From contig CAWBDV010000004.1 in the NCBI GenBank assembly GCA_963787675.1, positions 434,001 through 498,000 on the forward strand: DNA of 64,000 nt. Direction: 5' to 3'. Each line of letters starts with the position of its first letter. Positions within the stretch are counted from its first letter, which is position 1. This document shows positions 46,689-54,956 of the stretch, piece by piece. The notes under the pieces are model-generated. The model had not been told where the DNA came from and ran no database searches. It worked only from the letters and a program-made list of their open reading frames with translations. The position numbers and the translations under genes are program-made. Origin of the DNA: JAJPKK01 sp963787675 (GTDB lineage: Bacteria > Pseudomonadota > Alphaproteobacteria > Rhizobiales > Xanthobacteraceae).

Positions 46689-47704
46689 ACGTCGACTTTC
46701 ATTCCGACCGAGAGTGGACCCGGCTCGGATAAATCGATCTGCACCTCAACGACATCGACATCGGTTGCGTTACGTTGGTCGCGTACTTTGTTGCGCCCGG
46801 ATTCGACCAGCGGCGCGATGAAGGAGACCTTGCCTCCGAATTCGCGTCCGCGAAAGGCGGTGGACCGCACCGTCACCGACTGCCCCATCTTGATCACGCC
46901 AAGGTCACGCTCATCGACCTCGGCACGCACACGCAATGCCGAAACGTCGCCAAGAATCACGAGCGGCTGCGGCGACGAAGGAGACGCTAATTCACCCACC
47001 TTGGCGTTCACTTGCAGAATGGTGCTTCCAATCGGTGCGCGAATTGTCATCTTCTCGATCGCCGCCGCGGTCGTCAGCAGTTCAATGCGCGCGAGGTTCA
47101 GTTGGCCTTCGACCTGAGACGGCGGAGGCGTCTCGGCGGCGACTCTGCGAAGCTCGGCCCTTTGCTCTTTCAGATGGTCTTGGGCCATCACCAAGGCGGA
47201 ACGGGCAGCATCGACATCGGCATCGGTAGCCCGGCCGGCCCGTCTTTCCACGGCGACCTGATCGAGCGAGGCGCGTGCATCGGCGATCGCCTTTTCGGCA
47301 TCGGCCACCGCATCATCAGCCCGGCGTCGTATCGCGGCCTTGGTCGAGGGGTATTCGTCGTCGCGTGCACGCAGGCGTAACGCGACCTGGACCTCAGCCG
47401 CTTGGAGGCGCCGACGGGCCTCGTCGTCGGCAATACGAACGAGCGGCTCACCGGCAAACACGGTATCGTTGGCTTTCACCAACACTTCGCCGATGACGCC
47501 GATAAGCGGCGCGACAATCTTGATCTCTCCCGACAACGGCTCAACCCGACCGGGAGCGACTGCCAGCCAACGCTTGTCTTCCGAGAGATCGGCTTTCGCG
47601 GCGCGCGTCAATCCCTGCGCATGAGCAGGCGGCGCGAGCGGGCCAAAAGATACACACAGTAACGCAACGGCAGCGCAAGCTGCTTTGACCTCTCGCGTAA
47701 TCAT
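46652..47704 (-). CDS. Periplasmic adaptor (HlyD/DevB-like membrane-fusion protein)
   Basis: This 350-residue protein has a signal peptide (VKAACAAVALLCVSF to APPAHAQG), a lipoyl-like half (GRVEPLSGEIKIVAPLIGVIGEVLV with the second half VGELASPSSPQPLVIL), a long helical hairpin rich in Ala, Arg and Glu (residues about 90-200), and a beta-barrel (LRVRAEVDERDLGVIKMGQSV). Such adaptors join an inner-membrane exporter to an outer-membrane channel. No exporter gene is adjacent downstream, so its partner is unknown. DevB-like adaptors of ABC exporters match best. Confidence 0.82.
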   Translation of the reverse strand: MITREVKAACAAVALLCVSFGPLAPPAHAQGLTRAAKADLSEDKRWLAVAPGRVEPLSGEIKIVAPLIGVIGEVLVKANDTVFAGEPLVRIADDEARRRLQAAEVQVALRLRARDDEYPSTKAAIRRRADDAVADAEKAIADARASLDQVAVERRAGRATDADVDAARSALVMAQDHLKEQRAELRRVAAETPPPSQVEGQLNLARIELLTTAAAIEKMTIRAPIGSTILQVNAKVGELASPSSPQPLVILGDVSALRVRAEVDERDLGVIKMGQSVTVRSTAFRGREFGGKVSFIAPLVESGRNKVRDQRNATDVDVVEVQIDLSEPGPLSVGMKVDVYFPQDTASPSR

Positions 47705-48042
47705 GACCTACTCCAGCGGGGTGGTGGCGAACGGTAAGGCCGTACGGCGAAGACAACTCATTGGGGCAGAAAGCAATATATCGCCGAACGTAGGATCCCG
47801 ACAGCACCCTCGGGGTCCGATACCGCCAGTTTAGGATCGAATTCTCGCCGCTAGATGACGAGCCGCGCCGCGGAAATGGCGTAATGCGCTGCCCTAGTGC
47901 GCCATATGAGGCCGCAATTGGGCGTGGGGGGCCGATTGACGACCGGATTCGTCCAGTTCATTTCGCCCAGCCCGTTTATGACCCGCGCGACCGGGGATCG
48001 CGCGGTCGAGACCTGCACACAACCCCAAAGGAAACGTGTCAG
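47705..48042. other. Intergenic region, no gene seen
   Basis: This divergent region between the adaptor gene and the proline-rich protein gene presumably carries both promoters. I could not assign elements, and open frames here show no family features. Confidence 0.4.
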
Positions 48043-48720
48043 ATGAGCAGAGCTCACCGTTTGACGCTTGCCGTTTCGTTGGCAGCGATATTAGCCGCCG
48101 TTTCGTCGGCCGTGATGGCACAACAGCCTCCAAATCCTAACCAGCATCCCAACCAGCCGCCGGCCAAGAGGCCGCCGCAAGGCCAAGCGGCCCATCCGCC
48201 CGGCCCTCCTGGGGCGCATCCGGGCGGCCCGCCGGGCGCACATCCGGGAGGACCGCCGGCTGCCGCACAGTTCCGTGGTCCAGCGGGCCCGGGAGGGCCA
48301 GGGCAATTCCACGGTCCGGCCCGCGTCGCTCACATTGGCGAGCGCGGATACAGCTTCCGCGGAGGCTTCGCCGGCCGCCGCGAGATCGTCAGCTTCAATC
48401 CGCGGGAGCGAGCGATTTGGATGGGCGGCCGTTGGCACCATGAGCGCCGCTTCGGCCGCTTGGGCTATTGGTGGGAGGTCAACGGCATGTGGTACTTCTA
48501 CGACCAGCCGATGGAAGGCCCCCCGGCTTTCGTTTCGGAGGTCGAGTTCGGTGACGAAGCCGTCGATCCCGATGCTCCTGTCGTGGTCGGAGCGCCACCT
48601 CCGGCGGTCGTGGTGGCTCCCCCTCCCGCGGTCGTGATCGCGCCGGCGCCTGTGGTGGTCGTGCCGCGTCCGTACGTGCCGCCTCCTGTGGTCTGCGTCG
48701 GTCCGCTCTGCGTCAGATAG
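48043..48720 (+). CDS. Exported proline/glycine-rich protein
   Basis: This 225-residue protein starts at the ATG at 48043 behind AAGGA, with a signal peptide (RLTLAVSLAAILAAVSSAVMAQ). Residues 25-95 are a Pro/Gly/His-rich stretch with repeated PPGAHPGG units. The middle is a compact Trp/Tyr-rich part (WMGGRWHHERRFGRLGYWW, VNGMWYFYDQPMEGPP), and the C-terminus repeats VVVAPPPAVV and ends in a Cys pair (CVGPLC). A cell-envelope role is likely. Strong terminator downstream. Confidence 0.75.
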   Translation: MSRAHRLTLAVSLAAILAAVSSAVMAQQPPNPNQHPNQPPAKRPPQGQAAHPPGPPGAHPGGPPGAHPGGPPAAAQFRGPAGPGGPGQFHGPARVAHIGERGYSFRGGFAGRREIVSFNPRERAIWMGGRWHHERRFGRLGYWWEVNGMWYFYDQPMEGPPAFVSEVEFGDEAVDPDAPVVVGAPPPAVVVAPPPAVVIAPAPVVVVPRPYVPPPVVCVGPLCVR

Positions 48721-48771
48721 CTAGCCGCACTGCACCCCTTCGTTAACCTGCGCGCTCTAAGTGCGCGCCTC

Positions 48772-48799
48772 GCCCCGGCCTTCGCGCCGGGGCTTTTTT
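48772..48799 (+). terminator. Intrinsic terminator of the proline-rich protein gene
   Basis: CCCCGGC and GCCGGGG form a 7-bp stem with a six-base loop, followed by C and six T residues. Confidence 0.85.
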
Positions 48800-48994
48800 A
48801 ACAAAGCCTAATCGGAAATCTCCGATAACAGACGGAATCAGGTTTCGAATGGCAGCGTCAGAAATTCGCGCGAAACCCGGAAAGCCAATCGGTTGAGGTT
48901 AATACAAGGCAGAAGTGGAGCCGGAGAACTGTTTCAAGTAGTAATGCCCGACACGTAGCCGTGACCGCAAATCGATTGGGCGGGTACCGCGTTC

Positions 48995-49627
48995 ATGATC
49001 GAAAACGTCATGTCGTTTATCGGCGGTTTTCTGATCGCGAGCCTCATAGCATTACCAATAATATCTGCTATCCACCATCGCGCCGTCCGGCTCACCGAGT
49101 CACGCCTTATCGACTCCATTCCGCGCTCTGCGAGCGAAATTCAAGCGCTCAAGGATAGCGAGCGCGCCGAATATGCGGTCTTTGTTCGCCGGCTGGAATT
49201 CAGATTGGAACAGCTCAAGACCGAGCATGCAAACGATCTTGTTGCCCTGGAGCGAAAATCCCGGGCCGTCAGGAAACTGAAGTGCCAACTTAGCGAGGAC
49301 GTCAAAATCATCGATCAGCTCGGAACCAGTGCCAAAAGGCTGCGGGCAGTCATCGATTCCATCAAATATGAATTTGCGAGCAAATCAGCCGCGCTCGCCT
49401 CGATGGCGGTCACGCTCGCGGAAAAAGATTCCGCGCTTCGTGAGGCGGAAAATAGAATTACTGAGTTGCGTTTTGTAGACGAGAGCCAGCGTTTCGAAAT
49501 TGAGGCTCTCAACGTCCGGGCCGATCTCCTCCAAACACAAACGTGCGCAGCGCCTTTGGTCGATTCGCCTCCGCTCGCGCAATCTGCCTTACCGATCCCG
49601 ATGGCCAAGACGCCGGAGCACGCCTAA
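48995..49627 (+). CDS. Membrane-anchored coiled-coil protein of unknown function
   Basis: This 210-residue protein has an N-terminal membrane helix (MSFIGGFLIASLIALPIIS) followed by a long charged coiled coil (about residues 40-175, rich in Glu, Lys, Arg and Leu heptads such as RRLEFRLEQLKTEHANDLVALE). The tail is Pro/Ala-rich. It resembles envelope-tethered spacer or scaffold proteins, without a named family. The start is an ATG at 48995; a second ATG follows five codons later. Confidence 0.65.
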   Translation: MIENVMSFIGGFLIASLIALPIISAIHHRAVRLTESRLIDSIPRSASEIQALKDSERAEYAVFVRRLEFRLEQLKTEHANDLVALERKSRAVRKLKCQLSEDVKIIDQLGTSAKRLRAVIDSIKYEFASKSAALASMAVTLAEKDSALREAENRITELRFVDESQRFEIEALNVRADLLQTQTCAAPLVDSPPLAQSALPIPMAKTPEHA

Positions 49628-49853
49628 CGCTCGTCGCGAAGCGAGATGATTTTGCGCAACCGCCGCGACACTTGCGCACACCGGCAGCGCTGATCGGGGC
49701 GCTCGTCGGTCGTCGACAGCCTGGCGTCAGGGAGGCTCCCAGTCTCATCGATCACCGACCGATTTTTGACCAAGTGGCGTTGCGCTGAATCAAGGTCGGC
49801 TTGGCGGAACCATGCTCCTTAGCTGCCTTGCGAGCGCAAGGTCGAGGCGGGCG

Positions 49854-50300
49854 ATGACAATGACAGGAAACGCGGAGCACGGCCGTTCAGCCATTACGGT
49901 TCTTGTAGTTGACGACGATCCGGCGGTGCGGGACTCGCTTAAGTTTTGGCTCGAGCTTGAGGGATTTCGAGTGCGCGCCTACTCAGGCGGCCCGGAACTG
50001 CTGAACGATTCCCCTATTCCCACAGAAGGCTGCCTTGTCATAGATCAGATAATGCCTGGCATGTCAGGATTGGATGTGGTTGATGTCTTTCGCGAACGCG
50101 GCGGGCTGTTTCCCACTATCCTGATCACCCCCCACGCCGACGCCAGCCTTCGAAACAACGCAGCGTCGAGGAGCGTGACCATTCTCGAGAAGCCGTTCCT
50201 TGAGCGCATCCTCGTCGATGCCATCAATGAAGCGACAGGCGTTGATCGAAATCAAAGCACCGTTCGCGGGCCGACATCAGGCTCTACGATGATTGGATGA
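49854..50300 (+). CDS. Stand-alone response-regulator receiver protein (FixJ-like receiver)
   Basis: This 148-residue protein starts at the ATG at 49854 behind GAGG. The receiver has the acidic pair in VLVVDDDPAV, phosphoacceptor D64 in VIDQIMPGMSG, the switch Thr in ILITPHAD and the Lys in EKPF, so it should be phosphorylatable. There is no DNA-binding domain. No histidine kinase is next to it; it lies 12 bases before the host-attachment-family gene, probably in one operon. Confidence 0.82.
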   Translation: MTMTGNAEHGRSAITVLVVDDDPAVRDSLKFWLELEGFRVRAYSGGPELLNDSPIPTEGCLVIDQIMPGMSGLDVVDVFRERGGLFPTILITPHADASLRNNAASRSVTILEKPFLERILVDAINEATGVDRNQSTVRGPTSGSTMIG

Positions 50301-50312
50301 GGTCGAGGTCAA

Positions 50313-50759
50313 ATGAGCGCAATTCGTATTCCGCATGATGCCATCGTGTTTGTCGGCGACGGCCGCAAGGCGCTGTTTCTGCGCAATCAAGGCGATGAGA
50401 AATTTCCTGACCTCAAGACCGAGCGGGTGTTCGTGGATCAAAACCCGCCCACTCACGAGCAGGGCACTGACAGGCCGGGACGTTCATTCCCCCGCACGGG
50501 CACCGGGCAAGGCACCGTGGAGCCCACCGACTGGCACGACATCGAAGAACATCGATTTGCCCGCATGGTCGCCGACGCGCTCGAAAAATTCGTGCGCGAG
50601 CGCAAGGTGAAGGCCGTCATTGTCGCAGCACCGCCGCGGACTCTTGCCGACCTGCGGCGGGCCTTCCACGCAAGCGTGAAGGATTCGATCATCGCCGAAA
50701 TCGACAAGGATTTAACCAAGCAGCCTATTTATGAGATTGAAAAGCACCTCTCCACCTAG
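50313..50759 (+). CDS. Host attachment family protein (baeRF-type)
   Basis: This 148-residue protein fits the family first named for host attachment in Agrobacterium and related to archaeal/bacterial release-factor-like (baeRF) folds: IPHDAIVFVGDGRKALFLRNQG, a variable acidic stretch, then FARMVADALEKFV and VKAVIVAAPPRTLADLRRAF. The biochemical role is not established. It follows the receiver protein closely. Confidence 0.75.
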   Translation: MSAIRIPHDAIVFVGDGRKALFLRNQGDEKFPDLKTERVFVDQNPPTHEQGTDRPGRSFPRTGTGQGTVEPTDWHDIEEHRFARMVADALEKFVRERKVKAVIVAAPPRTLADLRRAFHASVKDSIIAEIDKDLTKQPIYEIEKHLST

Positions 50760-50799
50760 CGACCGGAGCGCGAAGCCCTAATTAGGCGAAAAGCTTGCG

Positions 50800-50844
50800 T
50801 GGTACAGCTGGGTGACTCGAACCACCGGCCTCCTGATGCACAGT
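50800..50844 (-). repeat. Degenerate 3' fragment of a tRNA-His gene, probable old attachment site
   Basis: This 45-base stretch aligns with the 47-bp tRNA 3' repeat at 56550 and 61548 (TGGTACAGCTG start, TCCTGAT and CACAGT near the end), with several mismatches and one missing base. Sequence on its right is not tRNA-like, so it is only a fragment. Confidence 0.65.
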
Positions 50845-51005
50845 CCGTGCCATGTGCTTGTAACATCACTCCTTCGTTTGAAATGAGTTATGGGTTCGCC
50901 GACCGTCCTATGTGCGCCCGAGCGCTGTGCATCGCCGTCCATCAGCTTAGAAGGCTGGAGGCAGGCATCGTCAGATCAAGGCGGGTTGACACTTTTTGAG
51001 GTCGC

Positions 51006-51028
51006 AAAACCCGCCTTTTCGGGGCGGG
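51006..51028 (-). terminator. Intrinsic terminator reading leftwards
   Basis: On the minus strand CCCGCC and GGCGGG form a 6-bp stem followed by TTTTG. It would serve the 51224-51439 gene. Confidence 0.55.
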
Positions 51029-51223
51029 AGTTGACATCGTGCCAATTGTGCGGTCGCCCCCGTCTCGGCAGCACGCGCGCCTCGTTCTTTTCCTGCGCAT
51101 CCGTGCCCGACGCTCTAAATTGCCCACCAACGCAGGATGCGCCAGACCGCCGGTGTCCCCAACACGTAGGACGCGCGCGGCTGCTGCTCGGCATTTGCGT
51201 CACCGACGATTTTTGTCACCAGT

Positions 51224-51439
51224 TCAAACAAAGCAAAGCCGAGAAGCAGGTGCTTCAAACGGACCATGCGGTTGGATGTAAAGCACCACACTGATGCCGA
51301 GATAGAAGGAGAAGGCGAAGCTCGACGCGAGCAGGCTCTTGGTTACGTATGCTGCGGCGCGCCGACGCGCCGTCATCAGCCGCAAGTCTGGAATCGCTGC
51401 GCCGATTGCGGCCCACAACAGAAGTTCCCAGGTCGGCAT
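51224..51439 (-). CDS. Small membrane protein, unknown function
   Basis: This protein of about 71 residues (MPTWELLLWAAIGAAIPDLRL, then KSLLASSFAFSFYLGISVVLYI) has two hydrophobic spans. The frame is open to 51580, and the ribosome site at 51439 is weak. A terminator 200 bases downstream supports transcription in this direction. No family is recognised. Confidence 0.35.
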   Translation of the reverse strand: MPTWELLLWAAIGAAIPDLRLMTARRRAAAYVTKSLLASSFAFSFYLGISVVLYIQPHGPFEAPASRLCFV

Positions 51440-51648
51440 TAAACTTGTCCGTTGCTGCAATAAAAAGGCTGGCCAACGAAGAATGACCGTGCGCCGGGCA
51501 CCTTCAATGTGTCGCCGCAACGGAGCATGAAGTTCATACAGGGAGCCCCCTGAAATGCGGGGGGCCTGACGGTTCAACACCGTTCACATTGATCGAGCCA
51601 CGCCCCGCTCCGGCTCAAACGACGTTACGTAACGGCCGCATCTGACAG

Positions 51649-52038
51649 TCATTTGCTCGGGTCGGTCCGCTCAATTTCCATGGTAAGGACTGCGCCGGCG
51701 GAAAACAGCGCCTCACTCGCAAGGTCGTCCAAATCACCTGTCAGCACGATGTCCCCGTTCACTATCGGAGCCAGCAACCGAGCTGTCGCCAGTCTCCGCT
51801 GATTGACCAGGACCACGATGCGGCGCCCGACCAAATCATGCGTGAACTGACGAAGTCGGTCCGCAGATGGACCATCGAACGTGATTTTGATCCCGTTCCG
51901 GCCCTCGAACACCATTCGCTCTGCCTTGGCAACGGTCAAATCTGCGAGTCGGGTAGATTCCTCGGCACACAACAAAGAAAATTGCCCAACCAATGCTGCT
52001 AGCGCGACGAAGATGAGAGTTGCCGCCCGACTAAGCAT
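51649..52038 (-). CDS. Exported protein resembling the SecD P1 head domain
   Basis: This 129-residue protein starts at the ATG at 52038, 5 bases after GAGG, with a signal peptide (MLSRAATLIFVALAALVGQF to LLCAEES). The sequence IVVLVNQRRLATARLLAPIVNGDIVLTG follows the head part of SecD's first periplasmic domain, which typically reads IAIVLDGRVISAPVI. It has no membrane export channel of its own. A free-standing SecD-head-like protein is known from Rhizobiales hypothetical genes, but its role is not known. Confidence 0.6.
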   Translation of the reverse strand: MLSRAATLIFVALAALVGQFSLLCAEESTRLADLTVAKAERMVFEGRNGIKITFDGPSADRLRQFTHDLVGRRIVVLVNQRRLATARLLAPIVNGDIVLTGDLDDLASEALFSAGAVLTMEIERTDPSK

Positions 52039-52236
52039 ATCGATCCTCGTTATCAATGGAGAAAAGGCTGACATTGGCGGCTTGTTGGGACACGCAATGA
52101 TGGTGTCAGCTGTGGCATCCCGCGCTAGCTGTCGATGACATCATCCCAAGTCTCCGGTGCCCATCTGCTGCTTAGACACAACAGTCGCAGGAGGGGTTCA
52201 TGGAACTGGCGCTGGGATGTTGTACACGCCGCACAT

Positions 52237-52476
52237 TCATTGATGCTCGAACTTGAGGTAGATGCCCGCCGCGGCGACGACGAGTCCCAGCCCCACAAGC
52301 GCCCACCGGAGCCGGGGGCCGTGGTGATCGACATAGTTGGCAAAGCCGGCGATGATCACTCCGACAGCCGCTACAGCCGCGAAATAGTCTCTTTTGGCAA
52401 CAGCCACGAGTAACCAGAGACTTCCAAAACCGATCACCCATCCGCGTGCGTCAAGCTTTGCTGACTGCTTCAGCAT
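52237..52476 (-). CDS. Small membrane protein with three predicted spans
   Basis: This 79-residue protein starts at the ATG at 52476 behind GAGG. The hydrophobic stretches GWVIGFGSLWLLVAVA, FAAVAAVGVIIAGFANY and WALVGLGLVVAAAGIYL account for most of it. No family is recognised. Confidence 0.55.
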   Translation of the reverse strand: MLKQSAKLDARGWVIGFGSLWLLVAVAKRDYFAAVAAVGVIIAGFANYVDHHGPRLRWALVGLGLVVAAAGIYLKFEHQ

Positions 52477-52957
52477 GGCTACCTCTTCCAATCGTCGCCA
52501 TTCAACATGGTCGCTGCGACCAGGTCATCACCATGTCGAAGCGCCGACGTGCGGCATCGGTGTACGGCGCGTCGTGGGCGGGCCGGGACAAATTCTGCGG
52601 ATACGAGCCGTTGACGACATCGGAAACAACGTTGAGGAGCAGCGCACGATCGGAGCGGCGACGCGACGATGCGTCGGCGTCGAAGCCTGGGAAAAAAGCT
52701 TTGCAGAGCTTGAACCAAAGAGCCTCGCCGGGCGTCTAACTTACTAAGTGGTGGCCCGCCTGCCCCCAAAGCCCCACCCCCAACGCTTGGGCGGCCACTT
52801 TCAAAGCCCCGGTTCCCCAGCCGGGGCTTTGCCTTGTCCGGGCCAATAGCGGGAGGTCGGCGCTGGAATCCGCTGTATTCCGTCCGCTAGGGTTGCTTTC
52901 GACCTATGGACATAAGAGAATACGGACATCATCCCAACGGACAAAGGGGAGATGTCG
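52477..52957. other. Stretch without a recognised gene
   Basis: Apart from the bidirectional terminator at 52803-52830 I see no feature. Short open frames on both strands show no family features. Confidence 0.4.
52803..52830. terminator. Bidirectional intrinsic terminator
   Basis: AAAGCCCCGG and CCGGGGCTTT form a perfect 10-bp stem with an eight-base loop; A and T tracts on the two sides make it work in either direction. Confidence 0.65.
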
Positions 52958-53596
52958 ATGGCCACGATCCTGTACGCGAGGGTCAGCACCGTCGAGCAGA
53001 CGATCGCTCATCAGAAAGCTCAAGCCGAAGCCGCCGGCTTCGTGATCGACGAGGTGGTGGCCGACAGCGGCGCGTCGGGCGTTCACACGCGCCTCGCCGA
53101 GCGCCACGAGGGAAAGAGGCTTTACGACAAGCTCCGGGCCGGCGACGTGCTCGTGATGCGATGGGTCGATCGCCTTGGTAGGAATTACGAAGATGTGGTC
53201 GACACCATCCGCGAGTTCATGCGCCGCGGCGTCGTGATCCGAACCGTCATCAACGACTTCACTTTCGACGGCGCCACCAAGGATCCAATGCAGCAGGCGG
53301 TACGCGACGCGCTGATCGCATTCATGGCCGCCTTCTCCCAGGCCCAAGCCGAGGCCACCAAAGCGGCCCAACGGGCCGGCATCGAGCACGCGAGGCAGAA
53401 CGATGATCGCGCCTACCTCGGCCGCAAACCGAGTTTCAGCCGCGAGCAATTCGCCCAGGTCCGCGAGATGCTGGGACGGCAGACAGTGACCGTCGCCGCC
53501 ATTGCTAAGGAAACGGGGCTGACGCGACAGACGATTTATCGGATCAAGGACGATCCGGCGAGCGCAGAGGCGGCGCTGACGGCGTGGGGGGTGTGA
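52958..53596 (+). CDS. Serine recombinase (resolvase/invertase family)
   Basis: This 212-residue site-specific recombinase starts at the ATG at 52958, 6 bases after GGGGAG. The catalytic Ser is in YARVSTVEQT near residue 10. The conserved RVSTxEQ and LRAGDVLVMRWVDRLGR blocks are present. The C-terminal helix-turn-helix reads VTVAAIAKETGLTRQTIYRIK. Its size and structure fit a Tn3/Hin-type resolvase. Other transposon parts were not found next to it. Confidence 0.88.
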   Translation: MATILYARVSTVEQTIAHQKAQAEAAGFVIDEVVADSGASGVHTRLAERHEGKRLYDKLRAGDVLVMRWVDRLGRNYEDVVDTIREFMRRGVVIRTVINDFTFDGATKDPMQQAVRDALIAFMAAFSQAQAEATKAAQRAGIEHARQNDDRAYLGRKPSFSREQFAQVREMLGRQTVTVAAIAKETGLTRQTIYRIKDDPASAEAALTAWGV

Positions 53597-53670
53597 TCCC
53601 TTCGTCCATCGCCAAGGCGCTCAACATCGGCCGGGCGAGCGTTTATCGGGCATTGGAAAGCGGAGGCTGA
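53596..53670 (+). pseudogene. Remnant of a second resolvase C-terminus
   Basis: Directly after the recombinase stop, in another frame, the sequence encodes IPSSIAKALNIGRASVYRAL and ends at a stop at 53668-53670. This is a standard resolvase DNA-binding helix-turn-helix. It has no start of its own and so is probably a scar of another recombinase gene. Confidence 0.6.
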
Positions 53671-53678
53671 GTGAGCCC

Positions 53679-53879
53679 ATGGATGAGCTACTCCGGTGGT
53701 GTCGCGTCCAACGCGAAATGATGCTTGATACCTTACGGCGCATGGAAGCCCTGGAACTGCGATTTGGCGAGGTCCGTGTTGGTGGGGAAGCCGTGGACAA
53801 AACCCAAGAATGGGTAGCTGTGCTAAGGGGGCGGATCGTCGAGCTAGATCAGGTGCTCGCGACGTACAAGCCGAAGTAG
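53679..53879 (+). CDS. Small helical protein of unknown function
   Basis: This 66-residue protein (MDELLRWCRVQREMMLDTL) is charged and helical. It follows the resolvase remnant and is transcribed in the same direction. The ribosome site is weak, and no family is recognised. Confidence 0.45.
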   Translation: MDELLRWCRVQREMMLDTLRRMEALELRFGEVRVGGEAVDKTQEWVAVLRGRIVELDQVLATYKPK

Positions 53880-53963
53880 GGACGGCGTTGGCGGCGGGGG
53901 TTGATCGGATGCCACTGCCGATGACACAGGTTCGGGCCCCCAATAAATCGCAGCGAGGGCAGC

Positions 53964-54263
53964 GTGGCGCCGTTCCTTTATCGCTGCCCGAACACCGGTC
54001 AACGCGTACAGGGATGGGTCGCTGACGATCCTGAGAACGGCGAGCACACCTATCGTGAGGTCACCTGCCTCGCGTGCGGACAGCTTCATTTGGTCGGTCC
54101 AAAGACCGGCAAAACGTTCGGCGAGAGGGACGACCAGCCTTCACGCTTAGGGATTTCGATCCCTTTCAACTCTCCGCATCGGTCCGCGACCCGCGGGCGA
54201 TTTCTTAACGGCTTGGAACTACGCTCTGCCATTGTTCTGGCTCCTCAATTCCCCAATCCGTGA
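53964..54263 (+). CDS. Zinc-ribbon-like small protein, C-terminus perhaps extended by frameshift
   Basis: This 99-residue protein (GTG start at 53964 behind GAGGG) begins MAPFLYRCPNTGQRVQGWVAD and has C-x23-C-x2-C-type cysteines (RCPN, VTCLACGQ), a probable metal site. Similar proteins end soon after GKTFGE; the remaining 45 or so residues look unrelated and may come from a lost stop or frame change. Its end overlaps the 54205-54411 gene on the other strand by 59 bases. Confidence 0.55.
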   Translation: MAPFLYRCPNTGQRVQGWVADDPENGEHTYREVTCLACGQLHLVGPKTGKTFGERDDQPSRLGISIPFNSPHRSATRGRFLNGLELRSAIVLAPQFPNP

Positions 54264-54411
54264 GTAGGTGGTCGATCGCCTGGTCGTGACGGGCGAGTTT
54301 CAGCCACGTTTGGGCCATCAAGAGATTCAGACTTTGGTAGTGCGAGCCGCACGCGTGAGCGGCCTTGAGGCAGACTTCTGCATTGCTGCGATAGCGCTGG
54401 GAATTGTGCAT
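54205..54411 (-). CDS. Small protein of unknown function
   Basis: This 68-residue protein starts at the ATG at 54411 behind GGAGAG. The sequence QRYRSNAEVCLKAAHACGSHYQ followed by LARHDQAIDHLLTDWGIEE is familiar from small uncharacterised proteins of Bradyrhizobium-type genomes, with no known role. Confidence 0.55.
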   Translation of the reverse strand: MHNSQRYRSNAEVCLKAAHACGSHYQSLNLLMAQTWLKLARHDQAIDHLLTDWGIEEPEQWQSVVPSR

Positions 54412-54483
54412 GGCACTCTCCGCACGTCCCCTCTCGTCGCCCGGTCTTTCAACCCGCATCGTGTGCACCGGGCGGCGGCGAAG

Positions 54484-54504
54484 TCTGTTCAAAATTGATC
54501 ACAC
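54484..54504 (+). repeat. 21-bp direct repeat, copy 1
   Basis: The core TGTTCAAAATTGATCACAC, with two more identical bases before it, also occurs at 54621-54641. Both copies may be insertion-sequence end remnants. Confidence 0.6.
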
Positions 54505-54515
54505 CGCCGCGGCGT

Positions 54516-54547
54516 AAAAAAACCCCCGGCATCTGGGCGAGCCGGGG
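54516..54547 (-). terminator. Intrinsic terminator reading leftwards
   Basis: CCCCGGC and GCCGGGG form a 7-bp stem with a ten-base loop, followed on the minus strand by seven T residues. The transcript it ends is not obvious. Confidence 0.65.
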
Positions 54548-54620
54548 CACAAGGGGACTGAAGATGATGGCTCCCGTCGCCGAGAGCTGTCGAAAAATTG
54601 GCTCACGCTATCAGTCTGAA

Positions 54621-54641
54621 TCTGTTCAAAATTGATCACAC
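54621..54641 (+). repeat. 21-bp direct repeat, copy 2
   Basis: This is identical to the copy at 54484-54504, 137 bases away. Confidence 0.6.
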
Positions 54642-54956
54642 ATTCAAATTTGGTCCCTGCAAAGAAGTACCCGGATTTTGGGCCTTGGAGCGTATTTCAC
54701 GCCGGCGCCTTTCCATCAGGGTCGGGTGAAGCCCTCGCGATCGAGGCCATGGGCTTCCGCGACCATCGCGGACCGCGCTGTCGCAAGCCGGGCCCACCGC
54801 GGCCAGCAGGCGTCGCGTGCTTTCCTGCGCGATCTCTCGTGGTGAAGACGCTCCGTCGGTTGAGCTTGGATCGAATTGAGCGCATTGTTGGCGATCCGGA
54901 CTTCCGTGAAGGCGGCTGAATGAGCGGAAGTGCGAACCATCGAGGGGGAAACTCAT

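Larger units (their letters stand above)
50760..51223. other. Gene-poor junction of core and accessory DNA
   Basis: This stretch holds the degenerate tRNA-His-like fragment at 50800 and a terminator at 51006. No coding sequence with family features was found. Confidence 0.5.
54412..54956. other. Gene-poor stretch
   Basis: This stretch contains two 21-bp direct repeats, a minus-strand terminator at 54516, and no coding sequence with family features. Confidence 0.5.
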
